57,219 nt of DNA from an uncultured Elusimicrobiales bacterium (GTDB lineage Bacteria; Elusimicrobiota; Elusimicrobia; Elusimicrobiales; Elusimicrobiaceae), in the NCBI GenBank assembly GCA_944324115.1, contig CALUVB010000017.1, forward strand, positions 1 through 57,219, read 5' to 3'. The first letter of the stretch is position 1, and each line of letters starts with the position of its first letter. The translations under genes were made by a program, and so were the position numbers. The notes beneath the pieces were generated by a model, which worked only from the letters and a program-made list of their open reading frames with translations, did no database searches and had not been told where the DNA came from. Shown here in pieces: positions 42,501 to 51,651 of the stretch.

Positions 42501-42889
42501 TTGCTTTTCCTCTTTTTTAACAATTCTTTTTCACAAGCCACAATACGCCCTTCATACATCTCTATTTTATAATCTAATCGCGCCAATGTGCTTTGCATTT
42601 CATCAATGCGGGCTTTTAATTTTTCTCGTTCAACAACTAGCAAATTTTTACGCTTTTGTAGTGTACGGTTGCCTTTAAAATAGAGCGTAATATATTGGCG
42701 CAAAGTGTCTATAGAAAGACCCGCCGCACGCATACATTTAATAAACTCCACCCACCCGCAGTCCTGCTCGCTGTAATCACGCAGTCCGCTTTCACTGCGG
42801 CGCACGGGGGGAATAAGCCCTTCTTTTTCATAGTATCGCAGCGTATCTATGGAAAGGCCGTATTTTTTGCTGACTTCCGAAATATTCAT
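42497..42889 (-). CDS. MerR family transcriptional regulator
   Basis: 130 residues. N-terminal winged helix-turn-helix ISEVSKKYGLSIDTLRYYEK, then EGLIPPVRRSESGLRDYS, and a C-terminal dimerisation coiled coil (LKARIDEMQSTLARLDYKIE). There are no cysteine clusters of metal-sensing MerRs, so it is closer to the NmlR/AdhR-like group that responds to aldehydes or electrophiles; this is an inference. It begins the minus-strand redox cluster and has a matching operator directly upstream, indicating autoregulation. Confidence 0.92.
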   Translation of the reverse strand: MNISEVSKKYGLSIDTLRYYEKEGLIPPVRRSESGLRDYSEQDCGWVEFIKCMRAAGLSIDTLRQYITLYFKGNRTLQKRKNLLVVEREKLKARIDEMQSTLARLDYKIEMYEGRIVACEKELLKKRKSK

Positions 42890-42906
42890 AACCCCTCCTT
42901 ATATAA

Positions 42907-42937
42907 ATTGTAAACCCTGGAGCTGGCTTTACGTCAA
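42907..42937 (-). promoter_or_regulatory. MerR-type promoter and operator
   Basis: On the minus strand TTGACG (42932-42937) and TACAAT (42907-42912) are separated by 19 bases, the over-long spacer typical of MerR-activated promoters. The spacer and flanks contain a dyad GTAAACCC-N7-GGCTTTAC (42910-42932, seven of eight pairs match), as expected for a MerR dimer site. It lies just before the merR start, so the regulator likely controls its own operon. Confidence 0.8.
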
Positions 42938-43145
42938 GCTTTTTTTTGATTTATCTTATTTTTTCTATATAAAATTATATTTTGTACTCTTGTGTCTGCA
43001 GTTAACTCCAGCGCTATTTTTGCCATTTCTCCCACCCGTACCTGCGACGCAATATTTCAACCCATTTTCCACCAGCAGGAAATCCAAACGGCAAATGTCC
43101 CATGCGGCGGGATTAATTGCCGGCAAAAAAAGAAATTGTTATAGT

Positions 43146-44252
43146 ATGAGTATGCAATTACCCACTCCCTTTCACTCCCGGCATAATATTGCAGTAGTTT
43201 TTGCCTGCGACAACCGCTTTCTGCCTTATTGTGCAGTGGCTGTGGCCAGCCTGTTGACACAGGCCCAACAACCCAATTATTATGATATTTTGATTTTGCA
43301 CGAAGAAACGCTTTCCCAGACAACAACTGCCAAATTCCAACAACTGTGCCAAGGAAAAACAAACGCCAGTCTCCGTTTCGTCAATGTAACCACCATGGCG
43401 GAAAGCTGGATAAAACAAATGTCCCTGCGGGAAAATACGTCTCTTAGCGCATATTACCGATTGCTGATTCCGGATTTGCTGGCGCATTACGATAAAATCA
43501 TCTATTTGGACTGTGACGTATTGCTGTTAAAAGACATAGCGCTTCTTTACCAGCTTCCTTTGCCGGAAGGGAAACTTATGGCCGCCGTACCTGATGCGCT
43601 GGCTTACAGTTCCAATCCGGCCAGGCAGGATTTTTTTACCCGGCATACCCGGCGGTTGGGGCTTGATTCGCCGTTTGAATATTTTAATTCCGGCGTATTG
43701 CTGTGGGATTTAAAAAGACACCGCCAGCAAAATATGCAGCCCATATTACAACAATGCCGGGAAAAATTTCGCCATGCTCCACATATGGACCAAGATATTT
43801 TAAATGCCGCTTTCTACGGCAAAATCTATTTTTTGCCCTTAGCGTTTAATTTTTTTCCGCGACCGCCGGCAGAAAATGCGCCATCTTTGCCTTCTTCTTG
43901 GCAGAAATATTTGCAAAGTCGCACCCAAGCCTCGCAAGCTCCTGTCATTATCCATTATGCCGGGATAGAAAAACCCTGGTTCTATCCGAATATGCCTTAC
44001 GGAAAATCCTGGTGGGAATCTGCCGTTCAAACGCCGTTCCTGCCAGAGCTAACCGCCGCAAGGAGGTGCCATGAACAGACCATGCGCCGGCATTTCCGCA
44101 GACGATGGTGGTATTGGCTTATCCAATGGGGATACCGAATTAAAAACAAATTACAAGCAGGCCGCGGAACTGCAGGCCGTCAGGCTTTTGCTCTGCAGGA
44201 ACGCATACGCATATGTACATTTTGGAGAGAACAACATGAGAAAAAACAATAA
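43146..44252 (+). CDS. Family 8 glycosyltransferase
   Basis: 368 residues from the ATG at 43146; the frame is open further but without GT sequence. GT8 pattern: NIAVVFACDNRFLPYCAVAV at the N-terminus, LSAYYRLLIPDLLAHYDKII, the metal-binding DxD in YLDCDVLLLKD, and FEYFNSGVLLWDLKRHR. GT8 members transfer glucose or galactose to LPS core or similar acceptors in Gram-negative bacteria. The C-terminus is very basic (RRHFRRRWWYWL), suggesting membrane association. It overlaps the lipoprotein gene by 17 bases. Confidence 0.9.
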   Translation: MSMQLPTPFHSRHNIAVVFACDNRFLPYCAVAVASLLTQAQQPNYYDILILHEETLSQTTTAKFQQLCQGKTNASLRFVNVTTMAESWIKQMSLRENTSLSAYYRLLIPDLLAHYDKIIYLDCDVLLLKDIALLYQLPLPEGKLMAAVPDALAYSSNPARQDFFTRHTRRLGLDSPFEYFNSGVLLWDLKRHRQQNMQPILQQCREKFRHAPHMDQDILNAAFYGKIYFLPLAFNFFPRPPAENAPSLPSSWQKYLQSRTQASQAPVIIHYAGIEKPWFYPNMPYGKSWWESAVQTPFLPELTAARRCHEQTMRRHFRRRWWYWLIQWGYRIKNKLQAGRGTAGRQAFALQERIRICTFWREQHEKKQ

Positions 44253-44610
44253 ATTTATTTGGACAAAAATGCTCTGCTGGACGTTGTTGGCTGGCGGCCT
44301 CATCGCTTGCAGCGCCAGTATTCACTCCCAGTTAACAGGTAACTGGATACAGCCTATCCCCGGCCAAGAAAACCAAGTGCAAGGATTTTCATTATATTCT
44401 GACGGAACCGCCCGAAGCATTAACAGCGCTACGCTGTTATATGAAAGCTGGAGCCTCAGCGGCGACACTCTTAGCTTAAACGGATTAAGCAGCGGAAATG
44501 GACAGACGATTGCTTTCACAAAAAAATACACCTTTTCTTTTCTAAATCCAGGCCGTTTAGTGTTAACTGACGAAAATGGTGCTGTCTTCACTTTTAACAG
44601 AGAAAAATAA
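44236..44610 (+). CDS. Lipocalin-like lipoprotein
   Basis: 124 residues from the ATG at 44236 (GGAGAG site), with a lipoprotein signal ending LIACS. The mature part matches the small lipocalin-like family (Lipocalin_3): LTGNWIQPIPGQENQVQGFS, INSATLLYESWSLSGDTLSL and GRLVLTDENGA. It is probably anchored in the outer membrane with a beta-barrel that binds a small ligand; none is known. It starts inside the GT8 gene end. Confidence 0.8.
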   Translation: MRKNNKFIWTKMLCWTLLAGGLIACSASIHSQLTGNWIQPIPGQENQVQGFSLYSDGTARSINSATLLYESWSLSGDTLSLNGLSSGNGQTIAFTKKYTFSFLNPGRLVLTDENGAVFTFNREK

Positions 44611-44713
44611 AGGGCATTTTAAACCAATAAAAAAGGTTGCAAGCCCGCTTGAAAAGTATTAAAGTAAAAGGGAAGGAGGGACTCTGTCCCGCCACAACTT
44701 ACAGGAGGGTTTT

Positions 44714-45928
44714 ATGTGGGAGAAAGATATTGATATTAATGCCGTACGTGAAATACGCAGCAAAACATTAGTTTATTTTGGCGTAGGCGCCATTACGAAA
44801 ATAGACGATATTGCCAAAGACTTAAAAGCCCGCGGTATCAGCAAAATTCTAGCTGTGACGGGACATGGTTCCTATAAAAAAACAGGCGCCTGGGACTATG
44901 TTACCCAAGCATTTGAAAAATATGGTATCGCTTATACCCTATATGACGGCGTAACCCCCAACCCCAACACCCATCAAGTTAATGCCGCCGCCAAACAAGC
45001 GGCCGAATTTGGCGCACAAGCCGTAATCGCCATTGGCGGAGGATCCGCTATTGACGCCGGGAAAAGCACTGCTATTTTGATGAAAAACCCCGGCAAAACG
45101 GCCGAAGAACTCTATGAGTTTAAATTCACACCGACTCAAGCTGCCCCGATTGTAGCCATTAACCTCACCCACGGCACTGGTTCAGAAGCAAACCGCTTTG
45201 CCGTAGTTACCATTGAGGAGAAAAATTTCAAACCGGCCATTGCCTATGACTGCATTTATCCGCTCTATTCCATTGATGATCCAAAACTGATGACCGGATT
45301 AAGTGACAAACAAACACGCTATGTATCCATTGACGCGGTAAACCATGTGGTGGAGGCCTCTACCACGGTATTAACCAGCCCGTACGCAGTGGATTTGGCT
45401 GTTTCCACTGTAGAATTAGTGGCGGAATATTTGCCCAAAGCCTTACAAAATCCGGCCGACTTGGAAGCGCGTTATTTCTTGGCTTATGCCGCATTAATTG
45501 CCGGTATCAGCTTTGACAACGGCTTGCTGCACTATACGCATGCGTTGGAACACCCGCTTTCCGGCGTCAATCCGAATTTAACACACGGGTTGGGATTGGC
45601 CATGCTGTTGCCCGCTGTGATAAAAAATATTTATACAGTCAAAGGCGCCACCTTGGCCGCCGTACTGAAACCGATTGCTCCGGGCTTAAGCGGAGATCCC
45701 GCTGAGGCGCAGAAGGCAGCCCAAGCGGTAGAAAAATGGCTCTTTAGCGTGGGAGCAGACCACAAACTGGAAGACGAAGGCTTTAAAGCGCAAGATGTGG
45801 ATAAAATGGTAGACCTTGCTTTTACCACTCCTTCGTTAGACGGATTATTAGCTATTGCGCCCACCAAAGCCACCAAAGAAGCCGTGCGTGAAATTTATGC
45901 CGCTTCTTTAAAACCCTGCCATAAATAA
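44714..45928 (+). CDS. Iron-containing alcohol dehydrogenase
   Basis: 404 residues. NAD-binding GGGSAIDAGKSTAI at ~105-118, and metal-ligand residues in DAVNHVVEA, HALEHPLSGVNPNLTHG and an upstream Asp. Group III Fe-ADHs interconvert alcohols and aldehydes (for example butanol or 1,3-propanediol dehydrogenases) in fermentation. The sequence does not decide the substrate. A GGAGGG site lies before the ATG, and the upstream ~100 bases hold a GGGAC/GTCCC hairpin but no clear promoter. A terminator follows. Confidence 0.93.
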   Translation: MWEKDIDINAVREIRSKTLVYFGVGAITKIDDIAKDLKARGISKILAVTGHGSYKKTGAWDYVTQAFEKYGIAYTLYDGVTPNPNTHQVNAAAKQAAEFGAQAVIAIGGGSAIDAGKSTAILMKNPGKTAEELYEFKFTPTQAAPIVAINLTHGTGSEANRFAVVTIEEKNFKPAIAYDCIYPLYSIDDPKLMTGLSDKQTRYVSIDAVNHVVEASTTVLTSPYAVDLAVSTVELVAEYLPKALQNPADLEARYFLAYAALIAGISFDNGLLHYTHALEHPLSGVNPNLTHGLGLAMLLPAVIKNIYTVKGATLAAVLKPIAPGLSGDPAEAQKAAQAVEKWLFSVGADHKLEDEGFKAQDVDKMVDLAFTTPSLDGLLAIAPTKATKEAVREIYAASLKPCHK

Positions 45929-45940
45929 ATATGTACTTGC

Positions 45941-45972
45941 AAAACCGCGCCCCTTGTCGGGCGCGGTTTTTA
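45941..45972 (+). terminator. Intrinsic terminator of the Fe-ADH gene
   Basis: A perfect 12-bp stem AAAACCGCGCCC/GGGCGCGGTTTT (45941-45952 with 45959-45970) with a 6-base loop. The T residues are partly in the stem. Confidence 0.88.
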
Positions 45973-46075
45973 TATATAAAACCGCAGGCTAGGGAAGATT
46001 TTTGTGGTAGACGGCGTGAGTTTGAGACAGATAAAAAACCCCAGCTGGGCGGAAAGATAATGGGATAGTTCATTT

Positions 46076-46558
46076 ATGAATAAATTAGTTGTTTCTACTC
46101 CGCTAGGCAAGCTGGCACTCATACAAGAGGGGGGAAAAATTACCCGCCTTTTCCTGCAGGCAGCCCAAGCACCTACAGACATAATAGAAAAAGAAACGCC
46201 CTTGCTCAAACAAGCCAGACAACAACTAAACGAGTATTTCTCCGCCCAACGCCGTCTGTTTGATATCCCGTTAGAGGCAGCAGGCAGTACTTTTGAAAAA
46301 CAAGTGTGGCATCTTTTGCAAACAATACCATACGGGAAAACCTGCTCTTACGCAGACATCGCACGTCTATTGGGAAAACCTGGAGCTGCCCGCGCGGTGG
46401 GCGGCGCCTGCCACAGAAACCCTTTACCCATTTTTATCCCCTGCCACCGCGTGATAGGCAGCCGCGGCAAGCTGACCGGTTACGCCGGCGGATTACAAAA
46501 TAAGCAGCAACTGCTGGATTTGGAAAGAAAAGCCCGCTCTAATAAAATGATCGGCTGA
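46076..46558 (+). CDS. ogt: Methylated-DNA-protein-cysteine methyltransferase
   Basis: Suicide enzyme that removes O6-methyl groups from guanine in DNA. 160 residues, normal length. The active site PCHRVIG is complete within PIFIPCHRVIGSRGKLTGYA; IPYGKTCSYADIARLLGKPG is the DNA-binding helix-turn-helix. It stands alone between the Fe-ADH and the barrel gene, after the Fe-ADH terminator. Confidence 0.95.
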   Translation: MNKLVVSTPLGKLALIQEGGKITRLFLQAAQAPTDIIEKETPLLKQARQQLNEYFSAQRRLFDIPLEAAGSTFEKQVWHLLQTIPYGKTCSYADIARLLGKPGAARAVGGACHRNPLPIFIPCHRVIGSRGKLTGYAGGLQNKQQLLDLERKARSNKMIG

Positions 46559-46721
46559 CACCTGGGCCCAATCTTCCTACTTGCACATGCCAGCCACAAG
46601 GATCTGCTGTTTGCCCACACTCTCCGACTGACGGGTATGCAGGCGAAAACACGCAATTGCCACAAGAATTTGAGTTTGCCTGCTCTCTCCGGCCCTCTAC
46701 AGCTATCAACGAAATTTCCCC

Positions 46722-46749
46722 AAAAAAATCCCCGGGCTTACAGCCGGGG
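46722..46749 (-). terminator. Terminator of the outer-membrane barrel gene
   Basis: A 6-bp GC stem CCCCGG/CCGGGG (46730-46735 with 46744-46749) with an 8-base loop. On the minus strand it is followed by seven U residues (46722-46728). Confidence 0.82.
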
Positions 46750-46791
46750 GGAAATAGGTCTTTATAAAAACAGAGTCTGTTAGTTCTATTT

Positions 46792-47676
46792 TTATGATTG
46801 TATTTTCTGGGCTTCTATAAAAGTATGGCTAAAACTTAACGAAACACCAATATAAAAATTTTGCCCGCGCGGACCAAAGGCCCGTGCCTGGGCTGTATAG
46901 TATTCTATAAACGGAGATACCGCCAATTCGCCCCAAACATTGACGTCTAAACGGGCTTGTGCCGAAAACACATAATCTAAATCCGTCGGCTCTTTGCGCG
47001 TTTCATACAAATAATCGCGGAACATTACAGAATATACCGCCTTCACGCCTTCACGCAAAGGCTGTTGTATTTCCAGGCCGGCCTCCCAACCATATTTGAT
47101 AGAAGAAGGATTATAGGTAAAATCGTCTTCACTAAACCCCGCCAAATGAAATTTTTTGATGTAAGTGCCTTCATAAATCTTAATACCCGCCGCACCCCGC
47201 AATACTTTTTTCAGAGGAGTATTGTCAGAAGAATTAAATTCCGTCTGATAAGAAAGCGAAGCGTAAGGCCCTGCTTCAAAACCGCCCAAAAATGAATTAT
47301 TTTTCCACAAACGCTGCGTATAAGAAGAAGTAAACTGCACAGTATCGGCGCTTTCATTTGTCGTTTGTTCCCCGTCATAAGGCTTCAAAGTGGTTTTGCC
47401 ATAATCGAGCAACAATTCATTACCCCACACAAAATGACGGGCAAAATAATCGGCATTTACATCTAAATGCCCTTTTACCACCCGCTGGGAATCCGAGTTT
47501 AACTTAGACTCCGGGAAATCTGCATATTCGGCGGCATTTTTAACATCGGTAGAAGACAAATCCAGCGAGGCCCGGCTTAATATCAGCTGCCAGCCGCGTT
47601 TGGTATTTACTTCTTGGGCTGAAGCCGGAAGATACAACAAAAAGCACAATAAACAAACAACAAACTCTTTCTTCAT
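46792..47676 (-). CDS. Predicted outer-membrane beta-barrel protein (DUF481/DUF3078-like)
   Basis: 294 residues with a Sec signal peptide (LPASAQ). The mature part is made of alternating hydrophobic strands with aromatic girdle residues and short turns, for example GQNFYIGVSLSFSHTFIEAQ near the end. The pattern resembles DUF3078/DUF481 barrel proteins, which are of unknown function. Its start overlaps the AlaX-like stop by four bases, so the two share a transcript without a clear functional link. Confidence 0.72.
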   Translation of the reverse strand: MKKEFVVCLLCFLLYLPASAQEVNTKRGWQLILSRASLDLSSTDVKNAAEYADFPESKLNSDSQRVVKGHLDVNADYFARHFVWGNELLLDYGKTTLKPYDGEQTTNESADTVQFTSSYTQRLWKNNSFLGGFEAGPYASLSYQTEFNSSDNTPLKKVLRGAAGIKIYEGTYIKKFHLAGFSEDDFTYNPSSIKYGWEAGLEIQQPLREGVKAVYSVMFRDYLYETRKEPTDLDYVFSAQARLDVNVWGELAVSPFIEYYTAQARAFGPRGQNFYIGVSLSFSHTFIEAQKIQS

Positions 47677-48158
47677 AAAAGATTATTCTCCTCAGAAGGA
47701 GATTGCAATTTAAAACGCAGGCGCAGCCGACCGTCATTATATTCCCAGCTGGAAATAATAAATTTCCCTACTTGAGCTGTATTGTCCACATGGGCTCCAA
47801 TACAAGGGCAAGCATCATACTCTCCCACAAACACAATGCGCAGCCTGTCCCCGGCGTCTGGCGGAAGCTTGGACATATCTAAACCGGGTATCTCAGCCGC
47901 TTCTGCACGGGAAAGTGTTCGGGCGGTTACCGGCAAATGCTGCCGCAAAATCTCATTCACTTGTTGCTCCACTTGGGCTATTTGTTGGGCGGTAGGAGCT
48001 GTGGGAAGAAAATAATCGCATTTAGATTTATTTTTCTCTATATGGGCATTGCGGCTGCGCGCACAGCCAAACAAGCGCACCATGGTTTGATTAAGCACAT
48101 GTTCGGCTGTATGCATAGGGGAAAAATAATCTTTTTTGGGGGAAAATTCTGTGTTCAT
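47673..48158 (-). CDS. Alanyl-tRNA editing protein (AlaX-type, short)
   Basis: 161 residues. Metal-binding motifs of the AlaRS/ThrRS second editing domain are present: HTAEHVL (His-x3-His) and CPCIGAHV (Cys and His). It probably hydrolyses Ser- or Gly-charged tRNA-Ala in trans. Its length fits the small AlaX type, lacking the glycine-rich and C-terminal extensions of larger forms. It overlaps the barrel gene. Confidence 0.88.
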   Translation of the reverse strand: MNTEFSPKKDYFSPMHTAEHVLNQTMVRLFGCARSRNAHIEKNKSKCDYFLPTAPTAQQIAQVEQQVNEILRQHLPVTARTLSRAEAAEIPGLDMSKLPPDAGDRLRIVFVGEYDACPCIGAHVDNTAQVGKFIISSWEYNDGRLRLRFKLQSPSEENNLL

Positions 48159-48296
48159 ACTGTATTCTAACTTATTAAGAGACTGACAGCCAACTGCAAC
48201 CTTTCACTCCAAGAAGAAAAAATGCGCAGAAATGACAGCAAGGTAATGAAAATAATAAAATATAAATAAAGAGATTTTAGAAAGGACAGGTAAAAT

Positions 48297-49715
48297 ATGC
48301 TGATACACAATTCTTTTTGCAAAATTATCGCCACTATAGGTCCGGCCAGCCAAACACCGGACATATTGGAAAAGTTAGTTTTGGCCGGAGTATCGGTTTT
48401 CCGGCTCAATTTCAGTCATGGTACGGAAGAAGAAATGACTGCCCGGGTCAACGCTATCCGCACACTGGAAAAGAAATATGGCGTCTGTTTGGGGATTTTA
48501 TGCGACTTGCAGGGGCCAAAACTGCGCGTAGGCACGTTTAAAGACGGGGCTGTGACACTAAAAGACGGCCAACGATTTACTTTGGACATGACAGGAGTGC
48601 CCGGCGATCAAACCCGCGTCAGCCTGCCACACCCGGAAATTTTTAAAGCCATGCACCCTGGACTGGAACTTCTTTTAAACGACGGCTTAATCCGCCTTCG
48701 TATTGACGAACATACAGACAGCGTAGCCCATACCACCGTTACGGTGGGGGGAGTTCTTTCTGATCATAAAGGCGTCAACGTGCCCGGAGTCACTTTACCT
48801 ATTAGCGCGTTAACTCCCAAAGACAAAGAAGATTTAAAGCTGGCAGAAAAGCTGGGCGCTGATTTTATCGGACTTTCGTTTGTACAGCAGCCGGAAGATT
48901 TGCTGGAACTGCGCCAACTTATGACCAGCCAAGCCCATATCATCGCTAAAATTGAGAAGCCTTCCGCCGTGGAACATTTAAATGAAATTGTGGCTTTGGC
49001 CGACGCTGTCATGGTGGCCCGCGGAGATTTGGGGGTGGAAGTCAGCACTGAAATGGTGCCTGTATTACAGCGGCGTATTGTGGATTCTTGCCGCAAAGCC
49101 GGAAAGCCGGTTATTATTGCCACCCAAATGCTGGAGTCCATGATTACCAATATTACTCCCACCCGCGCCGAAGCTTCCGACGTGGCTACAGCGGTATATG
49201 ATGGGGTAGATGCGGTCATGCTTTCCGGAGAAACTGCCGCTGGCAAATATCCCGTGGAAGCCGTCAAAACCATGCACCGCATTATATGTACGGTAGAAAA
49301 TGATGAACGGTACCGCCAAAATCTGCTCAGAAAAGATGAAATTGTCAACCGAAATGCGGAAACGGCTATTACGATTGCCGCCGGTATTGCAGCCCGCGCC
49401 GTGCAAACCGCCAATATTATTGTAAATTTCACCGATTCGGGCAAAACTACGCTAAAAACGGCCAAATTCCGCCCTGGGGTGCATATACTTTCCTTGACGC
49501 CCAAAATCGTTACAGCGCGGCATATGGCGTTGGTATGGGGGGTTACCTCAGCGGTAGTGAAAGATTTGGAAAACTTTGATGATATTTCAACTGAAGCCAG
49601 CCGTGTCGCTTTAGAAAGCGGGTTGGTAAAAAAAGACCAGCAAATCGTAGTGACCGCAGGAATTCCGTTTGGCCGTTCCGGGGAAACAAACCTGCTTTAT
49701 ATTATCAAAGCGTAG
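48297..49715 (+). CDS. pyk: Pyruvate kinase
   Basis: Converts PEP and ADP to pyruvate and ATP in glycolysis. 472 residues. N-terminal KIIATIGPASQTPDIL, substrate loop RLNFSHGTEEEM, active-site IIAKIEKPSAVEHLNEIV, MVARGDLGVEVSTEMVPVLQ and the allosteric C-terminal domain. It lacks the extra PEP-utilising C-terminal domain of some Pyk enzymes. An AGGACAGG site is about 6 bases before the ATG. It complements the reversible PPDK at 4285-7080. Confidence 0.97.
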   Translation: MLIHNSFCKIIATIGPASQTPDILEKLVLAGVSVFRLNFSHGTEEEMTARVNAIRTLEKKYGVCLGILCDLQGPKLRVGTFKDGAVTLKDGQRFTLDMTGVPGDQTRVSLPHPEIFKAMHPGLELLLNDGLIRLRIDEHTDSVAHTTVTVGGVLSDHKGVNVPGVTLPISALTPKDKEDLKLAEKLGADFIGLSFVQQPEDLLELRQLMTSQAHIIAKIEKPSAVEHLNEIVALADAVMVARGDLGVEVSTEMVPVLQRRIVDSCRKAGKPVIIATQMLESMITNITPTRAEASDVATAVYDGVDAVMLSGETAAGKYPVEAVKTMHRIICTVENDERYRQNLLRKDEIVNRNAETAITIAAGIAARAVQTANIIVNFTDSGKTTLKTAKFRPGVHILSLTPKIVTARHMALVWGVTSAVVKDLENFDDISTEASRVALESGLVKKDQQIVVTAGIPFGRSGETNLLYIIKA

Positions 49716-49793
49716 CTTGGTGTTTGTTGGCGTGCCCCGTTTGCCGCCGGCAGCGCCCTGCTGTTTTTTAACACATTAAGAACTTATAATGCC

Positions 49794-49828
49794 GAGAGGC
49801 TTCCTCTATAAAGCAGAAGAAGCCTCTC
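49794..49828. terminator. Hairpin between convergent pyk and 5'-nucleotidase genes
   Basis: A perfect 10-bp stem GAGAGGCTTC/GAAGCCTCTC (49794-49803 with 49819-49828). No T-run on either side, so its function as a bidirectional terminator is only likely. Confidence 0.5.
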
Positions 49829-49852
49829 TGTCTTATCATAGCCTGCTTTTAG

Positions 49853-51436
49853 CTAATCTACCAAACGGATTTGCACTCCCTTTGGCGCCACCAAACGCCG
49901 CTCCTGCGGTTTATCTCCAGCAAGTGTATGGATTATATCAAACAACAAATCTCCGCTTGTTTTGTCTTCATATATCTTCTGTTCTCCGTTTTCCACTTTA
50001 AACGGAGCTCCTTCAAAAAATCCCTGCGGAATATGCGCAATGGCCGCCACCCGGTACACGCGGGAATTTTCTAATTTTTTGCCATTGATGGTTAATTCAG
50101 TTATTTTTACCGGATTTTTCGTATTTTTGGGATTATATTTATACGAGATGCGCACATTGTCCGAATAAGAAAACAAAGAATAATTCCCATTCTTGTCCTG
50201 GCGGATACTCTGTTCCATAGCCTTTTTCAAATGTTTCCCCGTAATATTAAATGTAGAAACATATTCCGTATAAGGCAATAATTCCACCGCATCACGTCCC
50301 GTCAATATACCGGGCAGCAAGTCCCGGCGCACGCCGGGCAACTGGAACATGGCCAAATCAATTTCTTCCCGCGCAGAAACCCAGTTGTACATTTGCTGAG
50401 CAATCAAACGGGCCAAAGGGGCGGCGCTGTCCGGAGCGGCCGGATACTTAGGCAGCAGCGCCGGCACGGAGGCAAAAGGCTGGCGCAAGCCTTTATCTTC
50501 TATTGAATCCAAAAAAGCTTGAGTATCCGGGTCCTGAGGAGCTTTATCTTCGGAAAGAAGCAAATATTCGGCCGTTGCAGAACGCAATTGGCGGGTATCA
50601 TCATCTATATCCAGCACGACACGGCTTACCCCTTCCAGCATAGAGCCGCTTTCTACGAATAAAGGCCCTTTCTCCCCTAAAGAACGGCTATTATTGAGAA
50701 TATGCGCATGCCCTCCTAAAAACAAATCAATATTCTCTTGCAAAACCGGCAAACGCTGTAAATAAGAAAGCAAAACGGAAGGCTTACGGGAATCTCCTAC
50801 CGAATCATGCGCCAATAAAATGACCGCCGCCGGCTTCTCCGCCAAAACTTGCTCCATCAGCTCAGTCCATTGTTCATCGCTGAGCTGCACCAACTTCATG
50901 CCTCTCATGCCCGGCCCGTCTAAGGAAAAGCCGATAACCGCTATTTTAATTCCGTCAATCATATAAAACGCAAATGGTTTCACTTCTTTCCCTTTGATAG
51001 AAAAGCCTTTTACGTTGGCGGAAAGCACGTCTCCGTTGAATCCGGCCAATGTATTACCTAAGCGTTCATCGCCAAAGTCACTGTCATGGTTCCCTATAGT
51101 CAATGCCGCATAGCCGGCCCCTTTGAAGTTATGAGGATTGTGTCCTGCCCGGTTCATTAAATCTATGGAATATTTTCCGTCTGAAGCGTTGGCTTCTCTA
51201 TTGCCGCTGCTGAAATCACCGCTGTCCAAGAGCATAAAGGGCTTCTGTTCCTGTTTTAATACGGTTTCTAACGCTGCAAAGCCGCCCAAATTAATATTAT
51301 TTTTTCCGGAACGGCTAAAATAATATCCATGAATATCACTGGTATGATAAACGACAATTTCTTTTGCACTCGCAGACAAGAACCCGAACAAAACAGTTCC
51401 TATTAGGGCAAAAAAACAAAATCCACAACGTCGCAT
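49853..51436 (-). CDS. Exported 5'-nucleotidase / UshA-like metallophosphatase
   Basis: 527 residues with a signal peptide (cleavage near LSASAKE). Metal-binding phosphoesterase motifs are in order: DIHGY, LLDSGDFSSG, GNHDSDFG, AHDSV and GGHAHI. The C-terminal 5'-nucleotidase domain has GVRRDLLPGILTGRDAVELL and GKHLKKAMEQSIRQ. It probably releases phosphate from nucleotides in the periplasm. The neighbouring sugar-phosphate transporter suggests salvage of the products. Substrate not defined. Confidence 0.92.
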   Translation of the reverse strand: MRRCGFCFFALIGTVLFGFLSASAKEIVVYHTSDIHGYYFSRSGKNNINLGGFAALETVLKQEQKPFMLLDSGDFSSGNREANASDGKYSIDLMNRAGHNPHNFKGAGYAALTIGNHDSDFGDERLGNTLAGFNGDVLSANVKGFSIKGKEVKPFAFYMIDGIKIAVIGFSLDGPGMRGMKLVQLSDEQWTELMEQVLAEKPAAVILLAHDSVGDSRKPSVLLSYLQRLPVLQENIDLFLGGHAHILNNSRSLGEKGPLFVESGSMLEGVSRVVLDIDDDTRQLRSATAEYLLLSEDKAPQDPDTQAFLDSIEDKGLRQPFASVPALLPKYPAAPDSAAPLARLIAQQMYNWVSAREEIDLAMFQLPGVRRDLLPGILTGRDAVELLPYTEYVSTFNITGKHLKKAMEQSIRQDKNGNYSLFSYSDNVRISYKYNPKNTKNPVKITELTINGKKLENSRVYRVAAIAHIPQGFFEGAPFKVENGEQKIYEDKTSGDLLFDIIHTLAGDKPQERRLVAPKGVQIRLVD

Positions 51437-51604
51437 GGGTAAGCCTCCTTATATACTGTGACTTTAAATTCATTATGCCATATTTGCCTTGTTTCTGTGC
51501 ACTATTCTCACATACAAACAAAGCCTCATTAATACAATCTGCCGGAACAAACAAAAGCTGAATTCAAAATATAATATTTCCAGAATTCAGACAAATCTCT
51601 CCAT

Positions 51605-51637
51605 AAAAAAAGCCCCCCGGAGAGCATCTCCGGGGGG
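51605..51637 (-). terminator. Intrinsic terminator of the OPA transporter
   Basis: A perfect 11-bp stem (51613-51623 with 51627-51637, CCCCCCGGAGA/TCTCCGGGGGG) with a 3-base loop, followed by T residues on the minus strand. Confidence 0.92.
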
Positions 51638-51651
51638 TTCTAAACAAGACG

